From: Bacteroidia bacterium
Lineage (GTDB): Bacteria; Bacteroidota; Bacteroidia; UBA4408
Assembly: GCA_020845635.1 (NCBI GenBank)
Contig: JADLFI010000018.1
Location: 62,001 to 126,000 of the forward strand
Length of the DNA: 64,000 bases
Direction: 5' to 3'
In this document: piece by piece, positions 45,403 to 54,364 of the stretch
Layout of the letters: each line of letters begins with the position of its first letter
How positions within the stretch are numbered: the stretch's first letter is position 1
Made by a program: the position numbers and the translations under genes
Notes under the pieces: generated by a model
What the model saw: only the letters and a program-made list of their open reading frames with translations
Told to the model about the DNA's origin: nothing
Databases searched by the model: none

Positions 45403-48400
45403 CTAGAACGATTTGTTAACACCAACTACCCATCTGAATTTAATAAATTCAGGCTCGGTGAATGGCGGAGTATTAATAAATAATGGTGCGTCAAATCTTA
45501 TGCAGAATGGTTTTATGTTTTGCATTGGGCCAAATTTCTTTATATATATAGCAGTACCTATACCGGCATCAGCTTTTAATAAGTTTTTAACTTCATAGGA
45601 TTTAATGTTCCCTAATTGCAAAACACCTGCATCAGCAAATAAATACAAATCATAATCAATTATTCCTCTAATACGCGATGTTCCTTTTTTCCATAAACGA
45701 TCAAAACCTAATTCGGCATTAATAGATGCTCCGGAATTTATACGATAGTTTAATTGTTGAACTCCATTAATATCATTAACAGGCATTAAATACCCTGCAA
45801 AGCCACGTAAATTTAGCCCTCCGCCTTGCTGAAAATGATTGGTGTTTACATCATACTTGCTCCAACTTCTTGGAACAAAAGCATCGGCACGAGTATATTT
45901 ATTATCCATTAATTGTTCAGGATTAGCACCTGCAGCATATAGTTGTGACTCAATCGGGGTATTGCTTCCGGTTCCAAATTGCGCAAAAACACGAGTGTTT
46001 ACATCAAAAGAACCTAAAGCACTACGATTAATAGCTGTCATTGAAATTTGCGAATAATCATAATCACTCCACATGGTCGATGCTTTTAGGTTCATATTTA
46101 TATAACCGTATCCTTTAAAATATCGGTATTGATAATCAAAACCTAAATTGGCAGTATTATTCCACTTGTCATGCTGCCACAAATCTTTATACATTAAATA
46201 AATTAAATCAGTACTATCTTTACGATACATGCTTTTGGCATAGGCATAAAAACGGGTGTTCAAGGTTTCTGATTTTTTTTCTACCCCAACAATATTATAC
46301 ACCAAACCATCTAACCAACGGCTGGTTAAATACCAGGCTGAGTTTTTTACTATTTTATTGGTAGGGTTTGTATAGTTTAAAGCGTACGAAAATTTCTTTA
46401 ACGAGAAATTGTAGTTCTTATCTTCAATATTCTGCCCAATCATTGAACTAAACCAAACCGTAAAGTCAAAAACATTTTTATACTTTAGGTAGTTCCCGTT
46501 AATATGTGCTCCTATTTTGGCGCCATCAAAACGATTGTACCAAAAGTCAGGTCTTAAAAAGAACTCATAATGATGTCGGTCAGAAGGGTTATTAAGTCGG
46601 TGGTCAAAATCTAAAGTTGTTTTATCAAATGTTTTGTTGTTTAATAAATTAACATCTCCTAAGCGATTGCTTGGGTCAATAATAATATTATTGATACCTC
46701 CCGGAATATTTACCGATGCCTCATACTTTGGTTTTAGTTTTCCCCAACCCACCCAACGTGGCAGAACTTGTGCCTCTGTTTTTTTTACAAACCAATGGTT
46801 AGGAATATGAAAATGATATACCGAATCGTTTTTTGAAATAACATCAAAATCAAGCGGCATTTGCATTTCACCAAGTCGCTTAAATGTTATTTTATAAACA
46901 TCAGTGCCGGCCTTTACATCAGGTTTAATTTTTCCAATTTTGTAATCTATTACTTTATCGGTTTCTATCCATTGGTCAAAGAACCAGTTTAAATCAACTT
47001 TTGTATATTGAATCATACTGTTCCTAAAATCTTCAACATAAGGATGACAGAATTTCCATTGCTCAAAATAATGTTTCATGGCTGCCAGAAATAGACTGTC
47101 GCCCAGCACATATTGCAAATTGTAAAGCATGGTACCCGTTTTGAAATATACATTGCGGTAACCGCCACCATGTCCCAAAGCACCGTTAAAATCATCGCTA
47201 TGAATATTTAAGGGTGTTGAGGTTCCTCTTATCGCATCATTAATATAAGGGTTATATACACGGGCATCTATAGCTAATTCATCTCGCATAAATTTATTTA
47301 CATATTTCGATTTAGGATTAGCCTTAACTAAAGTATCGCCATCAATGGCAGTTAACCCCCAGGCAGTTAAAAACTGGGTAAAGCCTTCATCTAACATGGC
47401 TCTGTAGGTTTCGTTATTACCTACCATACCAAAAAACCAGTTATGGCCAACTTCATGAACTAATAATTGACGATAGTCAGGATCTCTACCACCATCTAAA
47501 GTAAGCATAGGATATTCCATACCGTCTCGTGCATCGGCTACTACCATTTTGGGGTAGGCATACATTCCGAAATCTCGGGAAAATATTTTTATAACCTTGC
47601 CCGTATATTGTGCAGCGTTAAGCCATCCCGATGCATGAGGCTCTTGAACCACAGCTATAACTTTTGTTTTTCCCCATGAGTACTCATCTATACGATAAGT
47701 GGGGTCGGCTGTAAAGGCAAAGTCATGTACATTCTCTGCATGATATTTCCAAACTTTTCTCTTGTTTTTGTCATACGGAGTTATTACCGATGGAGGAGAG
47801 TTCCAAACCTTATCTTTAAAGTTCGTAATGTCTAATTTTTCGCGTAGTTCGTCAGGTAATACTTCTTCCTGATTCAACAAATTGCCTGTAGCTTCAACTA
47901 CAAAGTTATCCGCAAAATCAAGCTCTACATCATAAGCTCCAAAATCACCATAAAATTCTTTCCCTAAATGCTGCTGTGTATCCCAGCCAAATTTTGAGTC
48001 GTACACCGAAATGCGAGGGTACCAGTGTACTCCATCATAATGTTTTTGGCCAAAGCTGTTAAAGGCCTTCATACGTCTGCGTGTACTACCGTAATCATAA
48101 TAGGTTTTAAAATCAATATCAAAGGTTATGGATTCGCCCGATTTTAAAGTCTTTGGGAGCCATACCTTGGCAATTGTATTATCATATTCTATTTTGCATG
48201 CAATACCGTTTACATTCAATTTTAAAATCTCTGTGCCTTTCTTTTCTCTTTCATATTTACCGTAGCGGGGCTTTACTTTATTTTCTTTCTGTAACTCATC
48301 AAGATAAGAATCGGGTTGAAAAGCATTTTGGTATAAATGAAAAAATACAAAATTCAAATCATCGGGACTATTGTTCCAATATGTCAAACTCTCACGTCCT

Positions 48401-48612
48401 TCAATAATATCGGTTGTTTCGTCAATTTTAGCTTTAATATCATAATATACATCTTGTTGCCAATACCCGGGATATGGAGGGCGGTTTTTCCAGTAATTAG
48501 GATTATCGGTGTTACGGTAGGTATTAGGCTTCTGTAAAGGGTTATAAGCCTGTCCATAACTGTTGAGCTGAAAAATGAGCAGCGCAACTATACAAGTATA
48601 AAATTTAGTCAC
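45403..48612 (-). CDS. M1-type metallopeptidase fused to an outer-membrane-barrel-like C-terminus
   Basis: 1069 aa, far longer than ordinary M1 enzymes. Signal peptide ends near NSYGQ; GTG start, since no ATG fits. The N-terminal half is a peptidase: substrate motif DARDGMEYPM near 361-369 and zinc site HEVGHNWFFG (H386, E387, H390) with the third ligand E409 in MLDEGF. From about residue 690 the sequence becomes alternating aromatic beta strands, includes GGGLNLRGFAGY (like the RGF/RGY loop of Omp85/surface antigen D15 proteins) and ends VVGVNKSF with a terminal Phe. This suggests a peptidase domain anchored by its own barrel. It converges with the SusCD genes. Confidence 0.8.
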   Translation of the reverse strand: MTKFYTCIVALLIFQLNSYGQAYNPLQKPNTYRNTDNPNYWKNRPPYPGYWQQDVYYDIKAKIDETTDIIEGRESLTYWNNSPDDLNFVFFHLYQNAFQPDSYLDELQKENKVKPRYGKYEREKKGTEILKLNVNGIACKIEYDNTIAKVWLPKTLKSGESITFDIDFKTYYDYGSTRRRMKAFNSFGQKHYDGVHWYPRISVYDSKFGWDTQQHLGKEFYGDFGAYDVELDFADNFVVEATGNLLNQEEVLPDELREKLDITNFKDKVWNSPPSVITPYDKNKRKVWKYHAENVHDFAFTADPTYRIDEYSWGKTKVIAVVQEPHASGWLNAAQYTGKVIKIFSRDFGMYAYPKMVVADARDGMEYPMLTLDGGRDPDYRQLLVHEVGHNWFFGMVGNNETYRAMLDEGFTQFLTAWGLTAIDGDTLVKANPKSKYVNKFMRDELAIDARVYNPYINDAIRGTSTPLNIHSDDFNGALGHGGGYRNVYFKTGTMLYNLQYVLGDSLFLAAMKHYFEQWKFCHPYVEDFRNSMIQYTKVDLNWFFDQWIETDKVIDYKIGKIKPDVKAGTDVYKITFKRLGEMQMPLDFDVISKNDSVYHFHIPNHWFVKKTEAQVLPRWVGWGKLKPKYEASVNIPGGINNIIIDPSNRLGDVNLLNNKTFDKTTLDFDHRLNNPSDRHHYEFFLRPDFWYNRFDGAKIGAHINGNYLKYKNVFDFTVWFSSMIGQNIEDKNYNFSLKKFSYALNYTNPTNKIVKNSAWYLTSRWLDGLVYNIVGVEKKSETLNTRFYAYAKSMYRKDSTDLIYLMYKDLWQHDKWNNTANLGFDYQYRYFKGYGYINMNLKASTMWSDYDYSQISMTAINRSALGSFDVNTRVFAQFGTGSNTPIESQLYAAGANPEQLMDNKYTRADAFVPRSWSKYDVNTNHFQQGGGLNLRGFAGYLMPVNDINGVQQLNYRINSGASINAELGFDRLWKKGTSRIRGIIDYDLYLFADAGVLQLGNIKSYEVKNLLKADAGIGTAIYIKKFGPMQNIKPFCIRFDAPLFINTPPFTEPEFIKFRWVVGVNKSF

Positions 48613-48779
48613 TATGTTTTAAGTTGAAAATTTAATTTGTGGGCTAATGTAACAATTACACTTTGCAATACAAATGGATTTTTTGAACAATTATTTAAGC
48701 ATTGTGTAATATTATTTCCACATAACTCTGAAAAAATCCGTTTATTTGTAAGTTTTAAACGAATGAGTATTCACTAAAA

Positions 48780-49856
48780 ATGTCAACTGAAAAGTCAGTA
48801 ATATTTTTATTCCCATATCCTTTAAACGAAGCTCCCAGTCAGCGCTTTCGCTTTGTTCAATATCTTGAAATATTGAAAAATAAAGGCTTTGTAATTGAAA
48901 CTCATTCATACTTGAGCCAATCGGCATGGAAAATATTATACCAGCCCGGACGCTTTTTTAAAAAATTCTTATGTATTGCCCATAGCTATATTAAGCGACT
49001 TCTATTGCTGTCACAGATTAAAAAGTTTGACTATGTTTTTATTCATCGTGAAGCAGCGCCTTTAGGGCCGCCATTACTTGAATTTATTATTGCAAAGATT
49101 CTTAAAAAGAAGATAATCTACGATTTTGATGATGCTATCTGGCTTCCTAATTATTCTGAAAGCAATCGTTTTTTCTCGTTCTTGAAATGGTATTCCAATA
49201 CTAGAGTTATTTGTAAATGGTCCTATAAAGTATCGTGTGGAAACGAATATCTATGCAACTTTGCAAGTAAATACAATTCTCAGGTGGTGTATAACCCAAC
49301 AACTATTGATACCGATAATTATCACAACCGTATAAGCAATCAACAAAAAGAGAAGTTTGTAATTGGTTGGACAGGGAGTCACAGTACTACCCAATACCTA
49401 AGCCAAATTGAAGAGGTTTTACAAAAACTGGAAAATAAATATGACTTTGAGTTTCGAGTTATTGCTGACATTCCGCCAACGATTAGTTTACAATCATTTA
49501 AATTTATTAAATGGCAAAAAGATACCGAGATTGACGATTTGCTTACTTTTAACATTGGTATAATGCCTTTGGTAAACGACCCTTGGGCCAGTGGCAAATG
49601 TGGCTTTAAAGCCCTTCAATACATGGCTTTGGGTATTCCTGCCTTAGTTTCACCGGTAGGGGTAAACACAAAAATTGTGGATCATGGCGTTAATGGGTTT
49701 ATTTGCACCACAGCACAAGACTGGGAAGATGCCATTGAAAAATTAATAACCGATAAAAATTTATTATCCCTTATGGCAGCCAATACCCGAAGTAAAATAA
49801 TTGATTATTATTCGGTAAAATCAAATACCGATAACTTTATTTCCTTGTTTTCTTAA
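48780..49856 (+). CDS. Glycosyltransferase family 4
   Basis: 358 aa GT-B glycosyltransferase. N-terminal [17 protein letters not shown] (acceptor loop), central [23 protein letters not shown] and the donor-binding segment [21 protein letters not shown], where Gln stands in place of the usual Glu; this [12 protein letters not shown] form occurs in a recognised bacterial subgroup. Probably works on a cell-surface polysaccharide. It is a single gene before gcvT (77-base gap). Confidence 0.86.
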   Translation: MSTEKSVIFLFPYPLNEAPSQRFRFVQYLEILKNKGFVIETHSYLSQSAWKILYQPGRFFKKFLCIAHSYIKRLLLLSQIKKFDYVFIHREAAPLGPPLLEFIIAKILKKKIIYDFDDAIWLPNYSESNRFFSFLKWYSNTRVICKWSYKVSCGNEYLCNFASKYNSQVVYNPTTIDTDNYHNRISNQQKEKFVIGWTGSHSTTQYLSQIEEVLQKLENKYDFEFRVIADIPPTISLQSFKFIKWQKDTEIDDLLTFNIGIMPLVNDPWASGKCGFKALQYMALGIPALVSPVGVNTKIVDHGVNGFICTTAQDWEDAIEKLITDKNLLSLMAANTRSKIIDYYSVKSNTDNFISLFS

Positions 49857-49933
49857 CTAACTATAATTTTTTATCAAAAAAAATAAGATATTGCAGTCTT
49901 AATAAATATTCGAATTTAATATACAAATTAATT

Positions 49934-51019
49934 ATGATTAAAACAACAGCCTTAACTCAAACACACATTCAGCTTAATGCAAAAATGATTCCTTTTGCAG
50001 GTTACAATATGCCTGTTTCCTACGAAGGTATTAATGTAGAGCACGAAACTGTGCGCAATGCTGTGGGGGTATTTGATGTGTCGCACATGGGCGAATTTAT
50101 TTTAAAGGGAAGTAATGCACTTGATTTAATTCAAAGAGTTTGCAGTAATGATGCTTCAGTATTAACTGATGGAAAAGTTCAATACACTTGTTTGCCAAAC
50201 GAAACAGGAGGTATTGTTGACGATTTGCTGGTTTACCGTCTTACACAAGAATCGTATATGTTAGTTGTAAATGCCTCTAATATTGAAAAAGATTGGAATT
50301 GGATTAATAAGTTCAACAGTAAAGGTGTAGAAATGCATAATATTAGTGATAAAACATCTTTATTGGCTATTCAAGGCCCTAATTCAATTGATGCCTTGCA
50401 GCCTTTAACGGATATCAAATTAAGTGAAATGCCTTATTATACCTTTAAGAAGGGGAATTTTGCAGGAATTGATAATGTTCTAATATCAAACACCGGATAT
50501 ACAGGTGCCGGAGGATTTGAAATTTATTTTGAAAACCAGCATGCACAACATATTTGGGACGAGATATTTAAATCAGGACAGTCTTTTGGGATAAAACCTG
50601 TTGGTTTGGGAGCACGCGATACTCTACGCTTGGAAATGGGTTTTTGTTTGTATGGCAATGATATTGATGATACTACTTCACCTATTGCAGCCGGTTTGGG
50701 CTGGATTACCAAGTTTAACAAAGAGTTTACCAACAGCAGTAATTTGCTAAAGGAAAAAGAAAGTGGGGTGGAGAAAAAATTAATTGGTTTTGAAATGATT
50801 GATCGCGGTATTCCTCGCCACGATTACGAAATATGCAATGAAGCAGGGAATGTAATAGGAAAGGTTACATCAGGAACCCAATCGCCTACCTTGCAAAAGG
50901 GAATAGGTATGGGCTACGTAAAAACCGAATTTTCAAAGGCTGGGAATGAGATATTTATAAAAGTGCGCGATCGTCAATTAAAAGCGGTTGTTGTAAAGGT
51001 ACCTTTCCTGAAAAAATAA
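49934..51019 (+). CDS. gcvT: Glycine cleavage system T protein (aminomethyltransferase)
   Basis: 361 aa, standard length. Folate-binding and active-site blocks: [77 protein letters not shown] and GIGMGYV. It transfers the methylene group from lipoyl-H protein to tetrahydrofolate. gcvH and gcvP are not in the window. comB follows after 8 bases, so the two probably share a transcript. Confidence 0.97.
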   Translation: MIKTTALTQTHIQLNAKMIPFAGYNMPVSYEGINVEHETVRNAVGVFDVSHMGEFILKGSNALDLIQRVCSNDASVLTDGKVQYTCLPNETGGIVDDLLVYRLTQESYMLVVNASNIEKDWNWINKFNSKGVEMHNISDKTSLLAIQGPNSIDALQPLTDIKLSEMPYYTFKKGNFAGIDNVLISNTGYTGAGGFEIYFENQHAQHIWDEIFKSGQSFGIKPVGLGARDTLRLEMGFCLYGNDIDDTTSPIAAGLGWITKFNKEFTNSSNLLKEKESGVEKKLIGFEMIDRGIPRHDYEICNEAGNVIGKVTSGTQSPTLQKGIGMGYVKTEFSKAGNEIFIKVRDRQLKAVVVKVPFLKK

Positions 51020-51027
51020 TTTGCCTT

Positions 51028-51744
51028 ATGCAACATGGTCCTACAATAGATGTTTGCCTTACACCATACCTTTATCCGGTGTATGAAAAAGAAGAGCAAA
51101 TAGTAGTAATTATTGATATACTACGTGCTACTTCAGCAATATGTACTGCATTTCAATATGGTGTTACAAAAATTATTCCTGTAGCCTCGGTAGAGGAAGC
51201 CACAAAATATAAGCAACAAGGTTATTTAGTAGGGGCCGAACGTAATGCCCAAACTCTTGATGGATTTGACTTTGGGAATTCGCCTTTTGATTATATGACG
51301 GAAAGAATAAAGAATCAAACAGTTGTGATTACCACTACTAATGGAACTCAAGCTATTGAGGCAGCAAAAAATGCCTACTCCGTTGTTATTGGTTCCTTCT
51401 TAAATATAACAGCATTATGCAATTGGTTAGTAAGCCAAAACAAACCTATATTGTTGCTGTGTAGCGGATGGAAAAATAAGTTTAACCTTGAAGATACCTT
51501 ATTTGCCGGTGCTGTAGCCAATACACTCAGTCAGATAGGAGTTTTTAAATTGTTAGATGCTGCTCTGGCTGCCAAGTATCTATACCTACAGGCTCACGAG
51601 AATCCGTATAAGTTTTTGAATTACTCTTCGCACAAAGAAAGATTATCAGCCTTAGGACTAAAAGAAGATATAAAGTATTGCCTGGCAGTAGATAAAACAA
51701 ATGTTATCCCTAAACTCGATGAAAACTATTTAGTGCTACTGTAA
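51028..51744 (+). CDS. comB: 2-phosphosulfolactate phosphatase-family protein (ComB)
   Basis: 238 aa. The N-terminal IDVCLTPYLYP, VIIDILRATSAICTAFQYGV, GAERNAQTLDGFDFGNSP and TTTNGTQAIEAA are signature blocks of the Mg-dependent ComB family. In methanogens ComB makes sulfolactate for coenzyme M; in other bacteria the sulfonate product differs. Bacteroidota commonly make sulfonolipids, so a link to sulfonate metabolism is possible but is inference. It lies 8 bases after gcvT and converges on the Arc-like gene. Confidence 0.85.
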   Translation: MQHGPTIDVCLTPYLYPVYEKEEQIVVIIDILRATSAICTAFQYGVTKIIPVASVEEATKYKQQGYLVGAERNAQTLDGFDFGNSPFDYMTERIKNQTVVITTTNGTQAIEAAKNAYSVVIGSFLNITALCNWLVSQNKPILLLCSGWKNKFNLEDTLFAGAVANTLSQIGVFKLLDAALAAKYLYLQAHENPYKFLNYSSHKERLSALGLKEDIKYCLAVDKTNVIPKLDENYLVLL

Positions 51745-51773
51745 GTTTCATTTTATTAATACCAATACTCCTA

Positions 51774-51944
51774 TTATTTTTTCATAGGCTTTTCTGCTTT
51801 TAACCTTTTAGCCTTCTTCAGGCTGTCGTGCAACATCCATTCTATTTGTCCATTCACACTACGAAATTCATCGGCTGCCCATTTCTCAATTGCCTTCATA
51901 GTATCGGCATCAATTCTCAACGCAAATGGTTTCTTGCCCGACAT
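51774..51944 (-). CDS. Small Arc-like ribbon-helix-helix DNA-binding protein
   Basis: A 56-aa ORF too short for the ORF track. It starts MSGKKPFALRIDADTMKAIE, continues WAADEFRSVNGQIEWMLHDSLKK and ends KRLKAEKPMKK. The beta strand KPFALRID followed by two helices with the SVNGQIEWML turn is the Arc/MetJ (RHH) fold, which binds DNA as dimers. It starts 4 bases after the SPFH stop and so is co-translated with it. A perfect 6+3+6 palindrome near the operon promoter is a plausible autoregulatory operator. Confidence 0.83.
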   Translation of the reverse strand: MSGKKPFALRIDADTMKAIEKWAADEFRSVNGQIEWMLHDSLKKAKRLKAEKPMKK

Positions 51945-51948
51945 CTTA

Positions 51949-52803
51949 TTACTGATTTAAAGTTCCTGTATTGATAACCGGTTTAGTTTCACTTTCACCA
52001 CATAATACAACCATCAAATTACTTACCATAGTGGCCTTCTTATCTTCGTCAAGTTCAATAATTTCTTTAGATGATAAAAGATTTAATGCACTCTCAACCA
52101 TGCCTACAGCACCTTCAACAATCTTATGGCGTGCAGCTACTATGGCTGTGGCTTGTTGCCTTCTTAGCATTGAACTTGCAATTTCAGGAGCATAAGCCAA
52201 ATATCCAATACGTGCTTCAATAACTTCTATACCGGCCATACTTAAACGTTCAGTTATCTCAAGTTCTAAAGCCTTATTTACATCTTCAAAATTTGTACTT
52301 AAAGTAATGGTAGCTTTCTCATCTTCAAAATGGTCATAAGGAAAGGAACCGGCTAATTTTCGTACCGCAGAGTCGGTTTGTATTCTTACAAAGTTTTCGT
52401 AATCGTCAACTTCAAAAGTAGATTTAAATGTATCTTTTACTTTCCATACTAAGATTACACTTATCATTATCGGATTCCCCATTTTATCGTTCACTTTTAT
52501 TTTTTCGCTCTCTAAGTTACGGGCACGAAGCGATAGAGATACTCTGCTAAAAAGAGGGTTTATCCAAAACAAGCCATTTTGTTTAATACTTCCTTTATAA
52601 GCCCCAAAAAGCAATAATACTTTTGAGCTGTTTGGACTAATGATAAGCATTCCTTTTGATAATATTACAAAAACTATAATGAGGAATATTCCTAATATTT
52701 CATTTTCTGTAACAAAACTAAAAATAATAGAAGCAATTAGTACTAATAGTACTACTAATACTGTGTAGCCATTTACCGGGGTTAATTCTTTTTCGGTTTT
52801 CAT
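51949..52803 (-). CDS. SPFH/Band-7 domain membrane protein
   Basis: 284 aa. Two N-terminal hydrophobic segments (about 12-50) precede an SPFH domain: GLFWINPLFSRVSLSLRARNLESEKIKVNDKMGNPI, ISVILVWKVKDTFKSTFEVDDYENFV and the helical part MLRRQQATAIVAARHKIVEGAVGMVE. SPFH proteins form ring-like membrane assemblies that organise membrane microdomains or protect proteases; this branch lacks a long flotillin coiled coil. It is co-transcribed with the tiny Arc-like DNA-binding protein 4 bases downstream, from a promoter with a perfect -7 element. Confidence 0.87.
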   Translation of the reverse strand: MKTEKELTPVNGYTVLVVLLVLIASIIFSFVTENEILGIFLIIVFVILSKGMLIISPNSSKVLLLFGAYKGSIKQNGLFWINPLFSRVSLSLRARNLESEKIKVNDKMGNPIMISVILVWKVKDTFKSTFEVDDYENFVRIQTDSAVRKLAGSFPYDHFEDEKATITLSTNFEDVNKALELEITERLSMAGIEVIEARIGYLAYAPEIASSMLRRQQATAIVAARHKIVEGAVGMVESALNLLSSKEIIELDEDKKATMVSNLMVVLCGESETKPVINTGTLNQ

Positions 52804-52821
52804 AATTTAAATTTTTATATA

Positions 52822-52836
52822 ATATCAAAATGATAT
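52822..52836. promoter_or_regulatory. Palindrome ATATCA-AAA-TGATAT at the SPFH promoter
   Basis: Perfect 6-base arms around three A. It sits between the -7 element and the SPFH start, 18 to 33 bases upstream of the ATG, where a bound repressor would block transcription. The operon encodes an RHH-type protein, which typically binds such short inverted repeats. Confidence 0.5.
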
Positions 52837-52838
52837 CA

Positions 52839-52846
52839 CAAAGATA
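52839..52846 (-). promoter_or_regulatory. -7 element of the SPFH/Arc operon
   Basis: Minus strand TATCTTTG, perfect TAnnTTTG, 35 bases before the ATG at 52803 and 2 bases from the palindrome. Confidence 0.55.
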
Positions 52847-52849
52847 TGA

Positions 52850-53677
52850 AAATAATTTTTTAAACTCCAAATTTTTCTTGAAAAAATTTTTGCATCATTC
52901 AAAATAATCAATTAAAACTATGCAGCATCAACCAATTAATACATTTTAAATAGATTAATAATCAAATTTGTTTTATATCAATTTGATTTGGGTCCGATAA
53001 TACCATTATCTGGATGGCAATCGGCTTTTTTGTAGCTATTTATATTAAAAGTATTGTTGGCAATGTAAGTTTAAAATTTAGCTGCTTTAGTGGTTATATC
53101 TGTTACTAAGTACCAAAGGATTTATTTTTTTGAAGATAATTAAAACAAGTCTTTTATTTTAAATTAGTTTTTAATATATAAATGATGTTTGTTTTATTTG
53201 TTTGACGGGATATCATCTCTCAGAATCACTATTCCGATAATGATGCCATGTTTTATCTAACAAATGCTAGCTTGCAAATTCAGACAATGGCGCACTGAGT
53301 ACTAACAAAACCACTATTTTACTAAATCAATATTATACAACATGTTGAACGTGTTATTAGCCTAACCAAATTCCTCAAAATGCCGGGCTATATACAGTCT
53401 TGTTCGCAATAATCCGAAGAACTTAACCCAATAGCGACTCAAATATTAACTTTTCCTTATAGAGACTATATGACTATGCCGTAAACAATAGATAAGCTCA
53501 ATATTGTTCGTTTATTTAAACATAATTATTTATGTGTTTCGAGTCTCATCATACCTTAATCTTCATCATAATATATATATATATTTAATTTGGGTAACTA
53601 AAGGCCTCAACATCACAAGAAAATACCTAAATAATTTTTTGACAATGTTAATTTATGTTTTTAAGTATAAATATTAT
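52850..53677. other. Long AT-rich intergenic region before tetR
   Basis: About 830 bases with no credible gene. The 95-aa ORF at 53504-53791 is hydrophobic, AT-driven and overlaps the TetR start, so it is not called. A short (AT)n tract lies near 53571-53586. No RNA gene or mobile-element end recognised. Confidence 0.4.
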
Positions 53678-53715
53678 ACTATGGAAACTTTTATTATAAA
53701 ATTAGTTTCCATAGT
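53678..53715. promoter_or_regulatory. Large inverted repeat, probable TetR operator
   Basis: ACTATGGAAACT and AGTTTCCATAGT are perfect 12-base reverse complements separated by 14 AT bases. The right arm overlaps the -7 element TAGTTTTG by four bases and lies 27 bases before the TetR ATG, where a bound dimer would block transcription of the efflux operon. Confidence 0.7.
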
Positions 53716-53719
53716 TTTG
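53712..53719 (+). promoter_or_regulatory. -7 element of the tetR-RND operon
   Basis: TAGTTTTG, perfect TAnnTTTG, overlapping the operator's right arm; 22 bases before the ATG of tetR. Confidence 0.6.
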
Positions 53720-53741
53720 CGCCTGATTTTTGAAATTAAGG

Positions 53742-54356
53742 ATGACAACAGAAGAAAAAATCTTATCGGGTGCTCAAAATTTGGTGTTTAAATATGGCAT
53801 TAAGTCAATAACTATGGATGATATTGCCAAGCACTTAGGCATGAGCAAAAAAACCATTTATTCTTATTATAAAGACAAGGATGATATTCTATCTAAACTG
53901 GTTGACTTTATTCTGGAATATAACGAAAAACAAATTACTGAGATTAGCAACAGAAGCAAAGATCCTATTGATGAAATTTTTCAGACTATGAAAATAATGG
54001 CCGATACATATAAAAGAATAAATCCGGTATTATTCTTTGATATGATGAAATACTATCCGTCCATATACAATAGATTCAATGATTTTAAAGAAAAAGTGAT
54101 TCTCGCCAATATTGAAGATAATTTAAAGAAAGGCCAAGAGCTAAAATTGTATAGAACTGATCTTAATAATAAAATTATTGCCCGTTTGCGATTACTTCAA
54201 ATAAATATAATCATTGACGGTGAGGAGTTTTCTGAGGAGCAATTTAATACGGTTGAGGTGCATCTTCAATTGTTAGATCATTATTTACATGGTATATGCA
54301 CAATTAAAGGTCACAAACTTATAAATAAATATAAAGAACTTAACGAAGAAGAATAA
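53742..54356 (+). CDS. TetR-family transcriptional regulator
   Basis: 204 aa from ATG 53742; the ORF track starts four codons earlier at a TTG. The N-terminal helix-turn-helix reads EKILSGAQNLVFKYGIKSITMDDIAKHLGMSKKTIYSYYKDKDDIL, a classic TetR/AcrR domain. The C-terminal ligand domain (MKIMADTYKRINPVLFFDMMKYYPSIYNRF) resembles regulators found before RND pumps. It presumably represses its own operon by binding the 12-base-arm inverted repeat at the promoter and releases DNA on ligand binding. tolC-like, acrA-like and acrB-like genes follow. Confidence 0.92.
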   Translation: MTTEEKILSGAQNLVFKYGIKSITMDDIAKHLGMSKKTIYSYYKDKDDILSKLVDFILEYNEKQITEISNRSKDPIDEIFQTMKIMADTYKRINPVLFFDMMKYYPSIYNRFNDFKEKVILANIEDNLKKGQELKLYRTDLNNKIIARLRLLQINIIIDGEEFSEEQFNTVEVHLQLLDHYLHGICTIKGHKLINKYKELNEEE

Positions 54357-54364
54357 TTTTCCAA

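Noticed and set aside
53571-53586. Short (AT)n microsatellite
   Set aside because: Only about 16 bases in very AT-rich DNA; no reason to think it is functional.
53504-53791. 95-aa plus-strand ORF before tetR
   Set aside because: Overlaps the tetR start, consists of AT-driven residues (Ile, Tyr, Asn, Lys) and spans the operator; not credible.
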